This document shows positions 1 to 7,665 of a stretch of DNA of 64,000 nt, piece by piece; within the stretch, counting starts at the first letter, position 1, and every line of letters starts with the position of its first letter. A program made the position numbers and the translations under genes. Origin of the DNA: Salinibacter altiplanensis. Its GTDB lineage: Bacteria; Bacteroidota; Rhodothermia; Rhodothermales; Salinibacteraceae. The notes under the pieces are model-generated. The model was not told the DNA's origin, did no database searches, and worked only from the letters and a program-made list of their open reading frames with translations. The stretch covers positions 140,750 to 204,749 of the forward strand of contig NZ_NCQY01000030.1 in the NCBI RefSeq assembly GCF_002894645.1. The letters run 5' to 3'.

Positions 1-1
1 C

Positions 2-508
2 TCGTGCTTCCACGTAGAGAAAACCGAGGGGATTGCCCGTGTTCTGGAGATGATCGCGTACTTGTTCCGTGAGAACCCCCCGAACCGCGACCGGCTGATC
101 GACCTGAACGCGATGGAGCTGCTCATCCAGATGCTCCAAACCGCCTCGCGTCCCCTCCTGATCGGCGAGTTTCCCCGCAACACGTCCGCCGGTGGGTTGG
201 CCGCAGCGGTGCAGTACATCCAAGACAACCTGGACCGGCACATTTCAATCGATGAGCTGGTGGAAGAGGCCTGCATGAGCAAGTCCAGCTTCTATCGGCA
301 CTTCAGCGACGAATTCGACATGTCTCCGCTGGAGTACATCACAAGGGAACGGGTCGTTCGGGCCCGAGAGTTGTTGGCGGACGCGGAGAACACCGTGACC
401 AACGTAAGCCATGCCCTGGGCTTCAGTAGCACGAGCCATTTCATCGACATGTTTAAAGAACATGAGGGCGTTACCCCGAAGCAATATCAGATGGATCTCC
501 TAGGTTAA
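2..508 (+). CDS. AraC-family transcriptional regulator, C-terminal part (5' end outside window)
   Basis: The reading frame is open from the first bases of the window, so the gene starts upstream and only its last 168 codons are seen. The final ~100 residues form the two helix-turn-helix motifs of the AraC/XylS DNA-binding domain: an 'IDELVEEACMSKSSFYRHF' first helix pair, then 'NVSHALGFSSTSHFIDMFKEHEG', ending in 'TPKQYQ', the typical terminal signature. The part before it is probably the end of an effector-binding domain that I cannot name. It acts as a cytoplasmic DNA-binding regulator; target and effector cannot be read from this fragment. The gpsA gene 83 bases downstream is on the same strand, but there is no evidence of co-regulation. 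Confidence 0.9.
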   Translation, partial: SCFHVEKTEGIARVLEMIAYLFRENPPNRDRLIDLNAMELLIQMLQTASRPLLIGEFPRNTSAGGLAAAVQYIQDNLDRHISIDELVEEACMSKSSFYRHFSDEFDMSPLEYITRERVVRARELLADAENTVTNVSHALGFSSTSHFIDMFKEHEGVTPKQYQMDLLG

Positions 509-523
509 CCTTTACGTCTAGCA

Positions 524-535
524 GGAAGCGCTTCC
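524..535. promoter_or_regulatory. Perfect 12-bp palindrome upstream of gpsA (LacI-type operator look)
   Basis: GGAAGCGCTTCC is a perfect palindrome lying between the AraC-type gene and gpsA, 56 bases before the gpsA start codon. The GCGC core with flanking A/T resembles LacI-family operators such as GAAAGCGCTTTC. This is resemblance only; no regulator is tied to it. One LacI-type gene occurs at 35747-36790, far away. Confidence 0.3.
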
Positions 536-591
536 GCGGTCCGTTGTGATCGAGGGGCCTTCACCCCATCTCACCCGTCATTTCCTGATCT

Positions 592-1617
592 ATGTCCTCC
601 ATTACGCTGTTCGGTGCCGGAAGCTGGGGCACGGCCCTGTCCGTGCATCTCGCCTCGGCGGGGCGCGACGTCGTGCTGTGGGCGCGCCGCCCGGAAGTGG
701 CCGAAGAAATTCGTCGTACCTCCCACAACCCCACCTACCTGCCCGAGCTCCTCATTCCGTCCTCTGTATACATCACTACCGACTTGAAGACGGCTGCGGG
801 GGCCTCCGATCTCTGGGGCATGGCCGTGCCGTCTCAGCAGCTTCGAGCGCGGGCCGAGCACCTCCGTCCGCACGTGCACGAGGACGTGCAACTCGTGGCT
901 CTGTCAAAGGGCATCGAGAACGAGACGTTGCTCACGATGTCGCAGGTTCTCGACGATGTGTTCGAGTCGGTGCCGTCGAGCCAGATCGGGGCGTTGTACG
1001 GGCCTAGTCACGCGGAGGAGGTTGCCGAAGGGCGTCCCACGGCTGTTGTGGCGGCTGCACCGGACAAGGAAGAGGCCCGGCGCATCCAGAAGGTGTTCAT
1101 GACTGAGCGCCTGCGCGTATACATGAACACCGATGTGCTCGGGGTCGAAATTGGAGGCTCCGCCAAAAACGTGCTTGCGATCGCGGCGGGGATTGCCGAC
1201 GGGGTCAGCTACGGTGACAACGCCAAGGCAGCACTCATCACGCGTGGGCTGGCTGAGATCCGGCGCCTGGGCCAAGCACTGGGGGCCGATCCGCAGACCT
1301 TCTCGGGCCTGGCGGGCATCGGCGACCTTGTCGTGACGTGCATGAGCGAGCACAGCCGCAACCGGTACCTGGGGGAGCAGATCAGCACGGGAAAGAGCCT
1401 CGATAAGGTGCTCAACGAAATGGCGATGGTGGCCGAGGGGGTGCGAACGACGCGCTCCGTCTACAACCTGGCAAAGCATCATGGGGTTGAGATGCCCATC
1501 ACGGAAGCGGTGCACGCCATACTGTTCGACGACAAGAGTCCCCGAAAAATGGTAAAGCGCCTCATGACCCGATCGGCCAAGCACGAAAACTGGCTGCCGA
1601 CCACCCTGGAGCAGTAG
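592..1617 (+). CDS. gpsA: NAD(P)H-dependent glycerol-3-phosphate dehydrogenase, copy 1
   Basis: Reduces dihydroxyacetone phosphate to sn-glycerol-3-phosphate in the cytoplasm, supplying the phospholipid backbone. The 341-residue product has the usual family length. It begins with the Rossmann motif GAGSWG at residues 8-13, carries 'LSKGIEN' near 105, the catalytic-lysine segment 'EIGGSAKNVLAIAAG' with Lys near 192, and the 'GLAGIGDLVVTCMSEHSRN' signature. The ATG at 592 is chosen because the Rossmann motif follows at once. fbp follows 60 bases downstream on the same strand. A second, clearly paralogous gpsA sits at 9649-10683 directly after plsY, so this copy may be the ancestral or a specialised one; the sequence alone does not say which is the main enzyme. 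Confidence 0.95.
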   Translation: MSSITLFGAGSWGTALSVHLASAGRDVVLWARRPEVAEEIRRTSHNPTYLPELLIPSSVYITTDLKTAAGASDLWGMAVPSQQLRARAEHLRPHVHEDVQLVALSKGIENETLLTMSQVLDDVFESVPSSQIGALYGPSHAEEVAEGRPTAVVAAAPDKEEARRIQKVFMTERLRVYMNTDVLGVEIGGSAKNVLAIAAGIADGVSYGDNAKAALITRGLAEIRRLGQALGADPQTFSGLAGIGDLVVTCMSEHSRNRYLGEQISTGKSLDKVLNEMAMVAEGVRTTRSVYNLAKHHGVEMPITEAVHAILFDDKSPRKMVKRLMTRSAKHENWLPTTLEQ

Positions 1618-1677
1618 GGCGTCGCGTCAGGGGGGGCGTTTCTAGGTTCACTTCTTTTTTGACAGACCGTTCGTTCC

Positions 1678-2748
1678 ATGTCGCACGCACTGTCGGACGC
1701 CCCAGCGTCGTCTGGTGCCCTGGCGTCGGTCATGACGCTTGAGCAGTTCATTCTCGACCGCCGTGACCGCTTTCCACAGTCCACGAGGGCGTTTGCGCGG
1801 CTTCTGCGCGATGTGAGCGTGGCGGCCAAGATCATTAACCACAACATTCGTCGGGCGGGCATCCTCGACGTCATGGGGGAAACCGGTACCGTGAACGTGC
1901 AGGACGAGAAGCAGAAGAAGCTCGACGAAATTGCCGACCGGGAGCTCGAGCGTGCCCTCCGCCGCGGCGGTGAATGTTGCCTGATTGGCTCGGAGGAGCA
2001 GCCGGAAACGGTGTCGCTTTCGCCGCACGGGAATTTTCAGGAGCGCTTTGCGGTGTTCTTTGACCCGCTCGACGGATCGAGCAACACGGACGTCAACGCG
2101 TCGGTGGGGACGATCTTTAGCGTCTATACCCTTCCTGAAGACATCGACGAGGAAGACTCCCTCGACGTCACCCTTCGACCCGGGGCTGAGCAGGTGGCGG
2201 CCGGGTACGTGGCCTACGGCTCGTCTACCATGTTTGTCTTCACGACCGGGAATGGGGTCAATGGCTTCACCCTGGATCCCGGCATCGGAGAATTTTTGCT
2301 GACGCATCCGGATCTCCAGATTCCGCAAGAGCGGGCCATGTACTCGATCAACGAGGCGGATATTGAGGACTTTTCCCCGAAGCTTCGTGCCTTTCTGCAG
2401 TGGCTGAAGACAAAGGACCCGGACACCGGAGCACGCATCCGGGCCCGCTACATCGGCTCGTTTGTGTCCGACTTCCACCGGAATTTACTGACGGGCGGGC
2501 TCTACATGTATCCCGCGCGGACGAACTACCCAAACGGGAAGCTGCGCCTGATGTACGAAGCCAACCCCATGGCTTTTCTCGTAGAGCAGGCTGGGGGACG
2601 GGCCTCCACCGGCCACCAACGTGTCCTCGATCTTCAACCCGAGGGGGTGCATCAGCGCACCCCGCTGTTCATTGGGAGCGCACCGCTGGTGGAGGCGGCG
2701 GAGGCCTACCTGCAGGACCGAGAAGAAGAGGTTCCCCGTGTGGCCTGA
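1678..2748 (+). CDS. fbp: Class I fructose-1,6-bisphosphatase
   Basis: Hydrolyses fructose-1,6-bisphosphate to fructose-6-phosphate, the committed step of gluconeogenesis. The 356-residue protein contains the metal-binding acids in 'GSEEQ' (about 104-108) and the class I signature 'FFDPLDGSSN' (metal and phosphate site, about 127-136). Near the C terminus 'GKLRLMYEANPMAFLVEQAGG' is the substrate-binding segment with the conserved Lys and Glu. The ~20 residues before 'TLEQFI' are longer than in many homologues, so the start could be the internal ATG at 1732 (Met-19). The gene lies between gpsA and an unknown gene on the same strand. Central-carbon neighbours fit gluconeogenic growth. Confidence 0.95.
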   Translation: MSHALSDAPASSGALASVMTLEQFILDRRDRFPQSTRAFARLLRDVSVAAKIINHNIRRAGILDVMGETGTVNVQDEKQKKLDEIADRELERALRRGGECCLIGSEEQPETVSLSPHGNFQERFAVFFDPLDGSSNTDVNASVGTIFSVYTLPEDIDEEDSLDVTLRPGAEQVAAGYVAYGSSTMFVFTTGNGVNGFTLDPGIGEFLLTHPDLQIPQERAMYSINEADIEDFSPKLRAFLQWLKTKDPDTGARIRARYIGSFVSDFHRNLLTGGLYMYPARTNYPNGKLRLMYEANPMAFLVEQAGGRASTGHQRVLDLQPEGVHQRTPLFIGSAPLVEAAEAYLQDREEEVPRVA

Positions 2749-2811
2749 ACGTTGCCCAAGACGGGGCGTACGGACAAAATGCGCCCATCTTACGACCGTG
2801 CTCCGCCTCGC

Positions 2812-3597
2812 ATGTCCAACGAGCCGCCTGCCCCGGCGATTGACCCGCCGCAGAAGCCCCTCGACGCCATGCATACTCCCGAGGACCTCGACCGCTCCTT
2901 CGAGGGGTGGTCCGAAGACGTCTTCAGGATGCTAGATCGGCTCCGCGCCGAGCCGCACATCAACCAGTACAAGGCGGAGAAGCCGGGCGTCACGGAGTTC
3001 CTGAAGGATCCCTTTCGGCGCTATCGGGACGACTTGGTGGTCAACTGGGTCCTCCCAAACCGTCTTGGATTCGAGACCGAGAAGTACGTTTTCAGCCGCC
3101 TGCTCAAAAATGACTTTGGCGCCGGGGGCTGCAACGACAACCTATGGATGTCCTTCTACCGGCCGGAGACGCGCCGCCTCGAAGATGTTCAGATCACCCA
3201 CCGCGTGTCCCCGGATGGATTCGCAGTGGGAATTTATGTGGGGGCTCACGCCACAGACCTCTTGACGCAGGCGACGTCGCGAATCCACGACGCCCCCGGG
3301 ATGTACCTTGACCTTGTAAACCCGTTATTGCAAAATAAAAACTGGCGGTTTCATACGCACGGCAGGGCGGGCGGAAGCAAGACGAAGACCGTGTTCGACG
3401 CCCCACTGGACCAAGTCCCGGACAGTGTGGAGGGGGCCGATGGGATCCACGTGCGTCACTACATTGGCCGCGAGGAGACGCTCCACCTCGGCGCGGAATT
3501 GGTCGACCGTGCGCTCGATCTGATCCTCGACGTGTGGCCGATCTATCGGTTTTACTTGGCAGAGGGAATGGGAAGAGGGAGCCCTGCTGAGAAGTAG
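2812..3597 (+). CDS. Conserved-looking protein of unknown function
   Basis: A 261-residue protein I do not recognise. It is acidic, soluble-looking, has no signal peptide or membrane span, and runs from 'FEGWSEDVFRMLDRL' through 'KNDFGAGGCNDNLWMSFYR' to a C-terminal 'ILDVWPIYRFYLAEGM'. The opening 'F.GW.E..F.ML..L' has a faint look of the DUF2461 family, but I would not name it on that. The open frame continues upstream to 2752 without a clear start; ATG 2812 or ATG 2869 are both possible. Residues 171-175 are encoded by an unusually AT-rich run (3321-3335) that is an exact copy of a 15-mer in the next gene, read in a different frame. Confidence 0.7.
   Translation: MSNEPPAPAIDPPQKPLDAMHTPEDLDRSFEGWSEDVFRMLDRLRAEPHINQYKAEKPGVTEFLKDPFRRYRDDLVVNWVLPNRLGFETEKYVFSRLLKNDFGAGGCNDNLWMSFYRPETRRLEDVQITHRVSPDGFAVGIYVGAHATDLLTQATSRIHDAPGMYLDLVNPLLQNKNWRFHTHGRAGGSKTKTVFDAPLDQVPDSVEGADGIHVRHYIGREETLHLGAELVDRALDLILDVWPIYRFYLAEGMGRGSPAEK
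3321..3335 (+). repeat. TTATTG-word copy 1 (inside the unknown gene)
   Basis: CCCGTTATTGCAAAA. It is identical over 15 bases to 4046-4060 in the next gene. Here it is read CCG-TTA-TTG-CAA-AAT (Pro-Leu-Leu-Gln-Asn), a string of AT-rich codons in a GC-rich gene. The same core recurs between genes elsewhere in the window. Confidence 0.7.
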
Positions 3598-3675
3598 GGG
3601 GAGGTTTGGGTTGTACATTGCCTAGTTGTGTACCGCGCACCCGTTCATCCCCCGTGCGCTACGCGAAATTCGTTC

Positions 3676-3687
3676 TTCCATTGGCAA
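3676..3687 (+). promoter_or_regulatory. TTCCATTGGCAA site upstream of the enoyl-CoA hydratase
   Basis: The 12-mer TTCCATTGGCAA lies 61 bases before the enoyl-CoA hydratase start. The same 12-mer occurs at 27187-27198 upstream of the rhodopsin gene, where it forms one arm of an inverted repeat. A shared regulator is an inference. Confidence 0.35.
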
Positions 3688-3748
3688 TCGTCCGGTTCTG
3701 CTTCGTACGTTCTGGCCGAAACGTGCCACCGCCAATTCAACGCCCCCT

Positions 3749-4543
3749 ATGTCCACCCTCCTCCAGGTCACCACCGACGGTCCCGTTCGCACTCTCTGTC
3801 TGAACCGACCGAACAAGCGCAACGCCCTGAACGCAGAGCTCGTGACGGCTCTGCTGTCTGCGCTGGACGAGGCGGAGCAGGAAGAGTCTGTCCGGGTCAT
3901 CGTTCTTACCGGGGCTGGCTCGGCCTTTTCCGCCGGGGCGGATTTGTCTTCGCTCCGGGCCATGCGCGACGCCGGGCTCAGGGAAAACCAGGAGGACTCT
4001 CGCCACCTCGCGGAGCTCTTTCGACGGGTCTATCAGCACCCAATGCCCGTTATTGCAAAAACAAACGGGCACGCTATTGGAGGCGGGTGTGGACTCGCGG
4101 CCGTCTGTGACTTTGCATACGTGTCGAGGGATGCAAAGCTCGGGTTTACGGAGGTGCGCATCGGGTTTGTGCCGGCCATCGTGATGGTCTTTTTGCGGCG
4201 CAAGCTGGGGGAGACGCAGACCCGAGATTTGCTGCTTCGGGGACGTTTGGTGGAGGCGCTTGAGGCGGTGGAGATGGGGCTCGTGACCCGAGCTGTTCCC
4301 GGGGAAGAGCTGGACGGGGCGGTGGACGACCTTGCCCACGAGCTGGCGCGGGAAACGAGCGGCTCAGCGGTGGCCCTGACGAAACAGATGCTTGCGCGAG
4401 TGCCGGGCATGGGACTCGATGAGGCGCTCGATTATGCTGCCCAGATGAACGCCTTCGCCCGCGGTACAGACGACTGCCAGGCCGGCATCGAGGCCTTCCT
4501 CAACGACGAGGCTCCTCCCTGGACACAGGCAGCCCAAGACTGA
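3749..4543 (+). CDS. Enoyl-CoA hydratase/isomerase family protein
   Basis: A 264-residue crotonase-fold protein, probably hydrating 2-enoyl-CoA or acting on a related acyl-CoA. The CoA-binding 'LNRPNKRNALNAEL' lies at about 17-30, 'SAGADLSSL' forms the first oxyanion-hole segment, and 'KTNGHAIGGGCGLAAVCDFAYVS' the second. The glutamate region 'LGFTEVRIGFVPAIV' follows, with Glu in 'FTEVRIGF' at the usual catalytic place. The ATG at 3749 begins directly before the first strand; the 41 codons upstream in the same frame are Arg- and Pro-rich and unlike the acidic proteome. Exact substrate is not predictable. It stands alone between an unknown gene and aconitase, not in a visible beta-oxidation operon. 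Confidence 0.9.
   Translation: MSTLLQVTTDGPVRTLCLNRPNKRNALNAELVTALLSALDEAEQEESVRVIVLTGAGSAFSAGADLSSLRAMRDAGLRENQEDSRHLAELFRRVYQHPMPVIAKTNGHAIGGGCGLAAVCDFAYVSRDAKLGFTEVRIGFVPAIVMVFLRRKLGETQTRDLLLRGRLVEALEAVEMGLVTRAVPGEELDGAVDDLAHELARETSGSAVALTKQMLARVPGMGLDEALDYAAQMNAFARGTDDCQAGIEAFLNDEAPPWTQAAQD
4046..4060 (+). repeat. TTATTG-word copy 2 (inside enoyl-CoA hydratase)
   Basis: CCCGTTATTGCAAAA, identical to 3321-3335 but read CCC-GTT-ATT-GCA-AAA (Pro-Val-Ile-Ala-Lys), a different frame from copy 1. The shared 15 bases therefore cannot reflect shared protein sequence. The peptide is the conserved 'PVIAKTNGHAIGGG' oxyanion region, so its amino acids are constrained, but the AT-ending codons are unusual for this genome. 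Confidence 0.7.
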
Positions 4544-4723
4544 GGAACGGGCCATGGGGCGACAGGTACGTATTCGTCCGTCCGGTTGCTATCTTGGGGC
4601 AGGCACACAATTTTTTTATGCGCAGGGGTACGAACTTCAGGGTGGAGGCATTACCTTCGGTAGGTAGAAGGGGTTGACCCACCGATCCGTGACCACTTTG
4701 CTTGACCACTACTGCTTAGACTT

Positions 4724-6700
4724 ATGGGTAAAAATGTTGCAGAAAAGCTCATTGACAGCCACCTCGCCAGCGGAAGCTTTGATGGCCTAGAGGTGGGGGA
4801 GGAAATTGAGCTCGAGATGGACCAGACCCTCACCCAAGACGCCACCGGCACGATGGTGATGCTGGAGTTTGAGGCGATGGGAATCCCTCGTGTCCAGACC
4901 GAGCTTTCGGCCCAGTACGTTGACCACAACCTCATTCAGTCCGACTTTAAAAATCCGGACGATCATCTCTTCCTCCGCAGTGCGTGCAAAAAGTTCGGCG
5001 CGTGGTACAGCCGTCCGGGCAATGGCGTAAGCCACCCGGTGCACCAGGAGCGATTTGGAAAGCCCGGCAGGACGCTCATTGGATCGGACAGCCACTCGCC
5101 CGCCGCCGGAGCCATCGGTATGCTCGCCATCGGAGCTGGGGGGCTCGACGTTGCCATGGCCATGGCCGGTAAGCCGTACACCATCAACATGCCGGAGGTC
5201 TGGGGCGTGAAGCTGACTGGCGAGCTGCCCGACTGGGTGAGTGCGAAGGATGTCATTCTGACCATGCTGGAGCGGCACGACGTGGACGGGGGCGTGGGGC
5301 AGATCATTGAGTACTACGGTCCAGGGCTCGACAGCCTCAGCTGCATGGACCGTCACGTAATCGCCAACATGGGAACGGAGCTGGGCGCGACCAGCACCGT
5401 CTTCCCTTCCGACGATGAGGTCCGAGCCTTTCTCCGTCGTCAGGGCCGCGAAGACGCCTTTCAGGAGATCAAGGCCGACGCGGACGCCACGTACGACGAG
5501 CACGAGGAAATCGACCTTTCGAAGGTGGAACCGAAAATCGCAAAGCCCAGTAGTCCGGGCAATGTGGTGTCGGTCCGAGAGGTCGAAGGCAAAGAGATCT
5601 ATCAAAGCTATGTTGGATCGTCGGCCAATCCTGGCTTCCGTGACTTCGCCAGCGCCGCTGAGATTGTAGACGACCACCAGGTGCACGACCGGGTGTCGTT
5701 CGACGTGAATCCGACCTCGCGGCAGATCCTGGAGAACCTGATGAACTCGGGGCATCTCCAGATGCTCACCCGCGCGGGTGCTCGCATCCACCAGGCGGGT
5801 TGCAACGGATGCATCGGCATGGGGCAGGCCCCCGCCACCGGCCAGATCTCGGTGCGCACGGTCCCACGCAACTTCCCAGGCCGCTCCGGCACGAAGGAGG
5901 ATGCAGTGCACCTCGTGAGTCCCGAGACGGCCGCTGCCTCGGCGCTCACGGGCAAGATTACCGACCCGCGTGACCTGGCGGACCTCTACGACATGGAGTA
6001 CCCGGACGCGGAGACGCCGGATCAAATCCGCGTCAACACCGACCAGCTCGTCGAGCCCCTCTCCGCGGAGGAGGCAAAAGACGTGGAGCTTGAGAAGGGG
6101 CCGAATGTTGTCTCGCTCCCCGAGTTCGAGCCGCTCCAGGATTCGTTCGACCTGCCGGTGCTTCTGAAGGTGGGCGACGATATTTCCACCGACGAAATTA
6201 TGCCGGCCGGCTCGCGCATTCTGCCATACCGCTCCAATATTCCGAAGATCTCGGAGTTCGTCTTCACCCAGGTCGACGAGAGCTTCTTTGACCGCGCCAT
6301 GGAGCACCAGGACAACGGCTTCGCCGTGGTTGGGGGCACGAACTACGGGCAGGGCTCCAGCCGAGAGCACGCTGCCATCGCGCCGCGGTGGCTCGGCACC
6401 CGCGTCAAGATCGCCAAGAGCTACGCCCGGATTCACCGGCAGAATCTGGCGAACTTTGGCATCCTGCCGCTCCTGTTCAAGGACGACGAGTCGTATGACA
6501 GCATCGAGCAGGGCGACACGCTGCAGTTCCGCGATCTGCGGGACCAGGTACAGTCTGGGACGGACGTGGAGCTCGCGAACGCCGACAAGGAGGAAACCTA
6601 CACTGTGGAGCACGACCTGTCCGACCGAGAGCTCCAGATGGTGCTCGAAGGCAGCCAGATTAGCGTCGTGAAGAAAGAGTTTGCCGGGGTCGAGGCGTAA
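4724..6700 (+). CDS. Aconitate hydratase (single-chain, ~650-residue type)
   Basis: Isomerises citrate to isocitrate in the TCA cycle. The 658-residue chain has the aconitase catalytic domains followed after a linker by the swivel domain ('DDISTDEIMPAGSRILPYRSN', then 'VVGGTNYGQGSSREHAA', an active-site Arg loop). 'LIGSDSHSPAAGAIGMLAIGAGG' is the HS-type substrate loop. Two cluster cysteines are visible as Cys-360 and Cys-363 in 'QAGCNGCIGMGQAPATG'. The place of the third ligand, normally GSCTN, reads Gly-Ser-Ser-Ala-Asn at 298-302, so that cysteine is absent; as I recall this is shared by the Aquifex/clostridial-type aconitases. A strong hairpin follows the stop codon. The gene is monocistronic in appearance. 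Confidence 0.9.
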   Translation: MGKNVAEKLIDSHLASGSFDGLEVGEEIELEMDQTLTQDATGTMVMLEFEAMGIPRVQTELSAQYVDHNLIQSDFKNPDDHLFLRSACKKFGAWYSRPGNGVSHPVHQERFGKPGRTLIGSDSHSPAAGAIGMLAIGAGGLDVAMAMAGKPYTINMPEVWGVKLTGELPDWVSAKDVILTMLERHDVDGGVGQIIEYYGPGLDSLSCMDRHVIANMGTELGATSTVFPSDDEVRAFLRRQGREDAFQEIKADADATYDEHEEIDLSKVEPKIAKPSSPGNVVSVREVEGKEIYQSYVGSSANPGFRDFASAAEIVDDHQVHDRVSFDVNPTSRQILENLMNSGHLQMLTRAGARIHQAGCNGCIGMGQAPATGQISVRTVPRNFPGRSGTKEDAVHLVSPETAAASALTGKITDPRDLADLYDMEYPDAETPDQIRVNTDQLVEPLSAEEAKDVELEKGPNVVSLPEFEPLQDSFDLPVLLKVGDDISTDEIMPAGSRILPYRSNIPKISEFVFTQVDESFFDRAMEHQDNGFAVVGGTNYGQGSSREHAAIAPRWLGTRVKIAKSYARIHRQNLANFGILPLLFKDDESYDSIEQGDTLQFRDLRDQVQSGTDVELANADKEETYTVEHDLSDRELQMVLEGSQISVVKKEFAGVEA

Positions 6701-6725
6701 CGCCCTTTTGGCCTGGCTTTGAGAC

Positions 6726-6757
6726 GAACGGGGAAGCCCGCGGTGGCTTCCCCGTTC
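6726..6757 (+). terminator. Hairpin after aconitase
   Basis: A perfect 13-bp stem (GAACGGGGAAGCC pairing with GGCTTCCCCGTTC) with a 6-base loop starts 25 bases after the aconitase stop. No T run follows, so it is either a GC-rich terminator or an mRNA-stabilising 3' hairpin. Confidence 0.55.
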
Positions 6758-6810
6758 CGTATTCGGGGGGCCGTTCGTAGCTTTTGGGCTGATGGGATTC
6801 TCGGTCTCGA

Positions 6811-7623
6811 ATGGGTGACGACACGCACACATCGGACTTGCCCCGCCCATTCCATGACGACTGGTCCCGCCGTCACCGACCCGCGGCGCGGGCGCTCTGG
6901 CACTGGCACTCGGCCCTCGTAGCCCCAACCGTCCCCCAAGACCGAGACCCTGAGTCCTTCTTCGACGAAGAGCGCGCACGGGCCGAGGCGGGCACGTTGC
7001 TCTGCGGGGTGCCCGACGAGACGGCCTCGGCCGCCTACGAGGCGTGCGAGATGCACAGCCTGCCTCTCGACTGGCTCGGGGCGCAGGTCGAAGCGGCTCG
7101 ACTCCTCGCGGGAGAGACGCGCTTCGAGCAGGCCGACCAGCTGGACACGTTCGTTCGGCTCTGGGCCGTGCCACACGCCCGCCTTCTCGCGCACCTGGCG
7201 GACGTGACCAACTCGGTGCAGATTGGCTGGGTCGACGAATTGGCCCGCGGGTTTTTCCATCTGGGGCACCTGTTGCGGTTGCCCGTCGACCTGGAGCACG
7301 GGTGCCTCTTTGTGCCCCTAGAAGAACTCCGCCAGTACGATGTGTCGGTGGAGCGACTCCGAACGGGCCCGGTCAGCGAGGGCGCTCGTCGGTTGCTCTG
7401 GAAGCAGTGCGTTCGGGTGCGCGACGCCCTGCAGCGCGGACGGGCCCTGGCCGATGACCTTGGGATTCGTCAGCGCTACGCCCTTCTTCGATACTGGCAC
7501 GGGGCCCTTGCCCTACTGGACGAGCTCGACCGGCGCGACTACGACCTCTGGTCGGCCCCTATCGAACTGTCGCGGGTCCGCCGGTTGGAGGTGTATCTGC
7601 TTATGCTCTTTGGCCGCCGGTAG
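6811..7623 (+). CDS. Divergent squalene/phytoene synthase-like protein
   Basis: A 270-residue, mostly helical, acidic protein. 'SLPLDWLGAQVEAARLL', 'VTNSVQIGWVDELARGFFHLG' and 'HGCLFVPLEELRQYDVS' lie in the same order and spacing as the 'TNILRDV-ED-RGR-YLP...L..YG' portion of trans-isoprenyl-diphosphate head-to-head synthases. Both Asp-rich Mg-binding motifs are degenerate: I see no DxxxD in the N-terminal third, and the second reads VQIGWVDEL. It may be a non-catalytic or altered-substrate member of the family, or unrelated helical protein; the assignment is by pattern only. purM follows 42 bases downstream on the same strand. If functional, a link to carotenoid or hopanoid synthesis would be expected, but no such genes adjoin it. 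Confidence 0.45.
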   Translation: MGDDTHTSDLPRPFHDDWSRRHRPAARALWHWHSALVAPTVPQDRDPESFFDEERARAEAGTLLCGVPDETASAAYEACEMHSLPLDWLGAQVEAARLLAGETRFEQADQLDTFVRLWAVPHARLLAHLADVTNSVQIGWVDELARGFFHLGHLLRLPVDLEHGCLFVPLEELRQYDVSVERLRTGPVSEGARRLLWKQCVRVRDALQRGRALADDLGIRQRYALLRYWHGALALLDELDRRDYDLWSAPIELSRVRRLEVYLLMLFGRR

Positions 7624-7665
7624 GGGGCGGTCCACCATTTTTCCCCAATCACAGCACGGACGATC

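Noticed and set aside
4787-7174. 795-codon minus-strand ORF opposite aconitase
   Set aside because: Antisense frame of a clear GC-rich gene; translation is His/Arg/Val-rich and basic, unlike the acidic proteome, with no domain.
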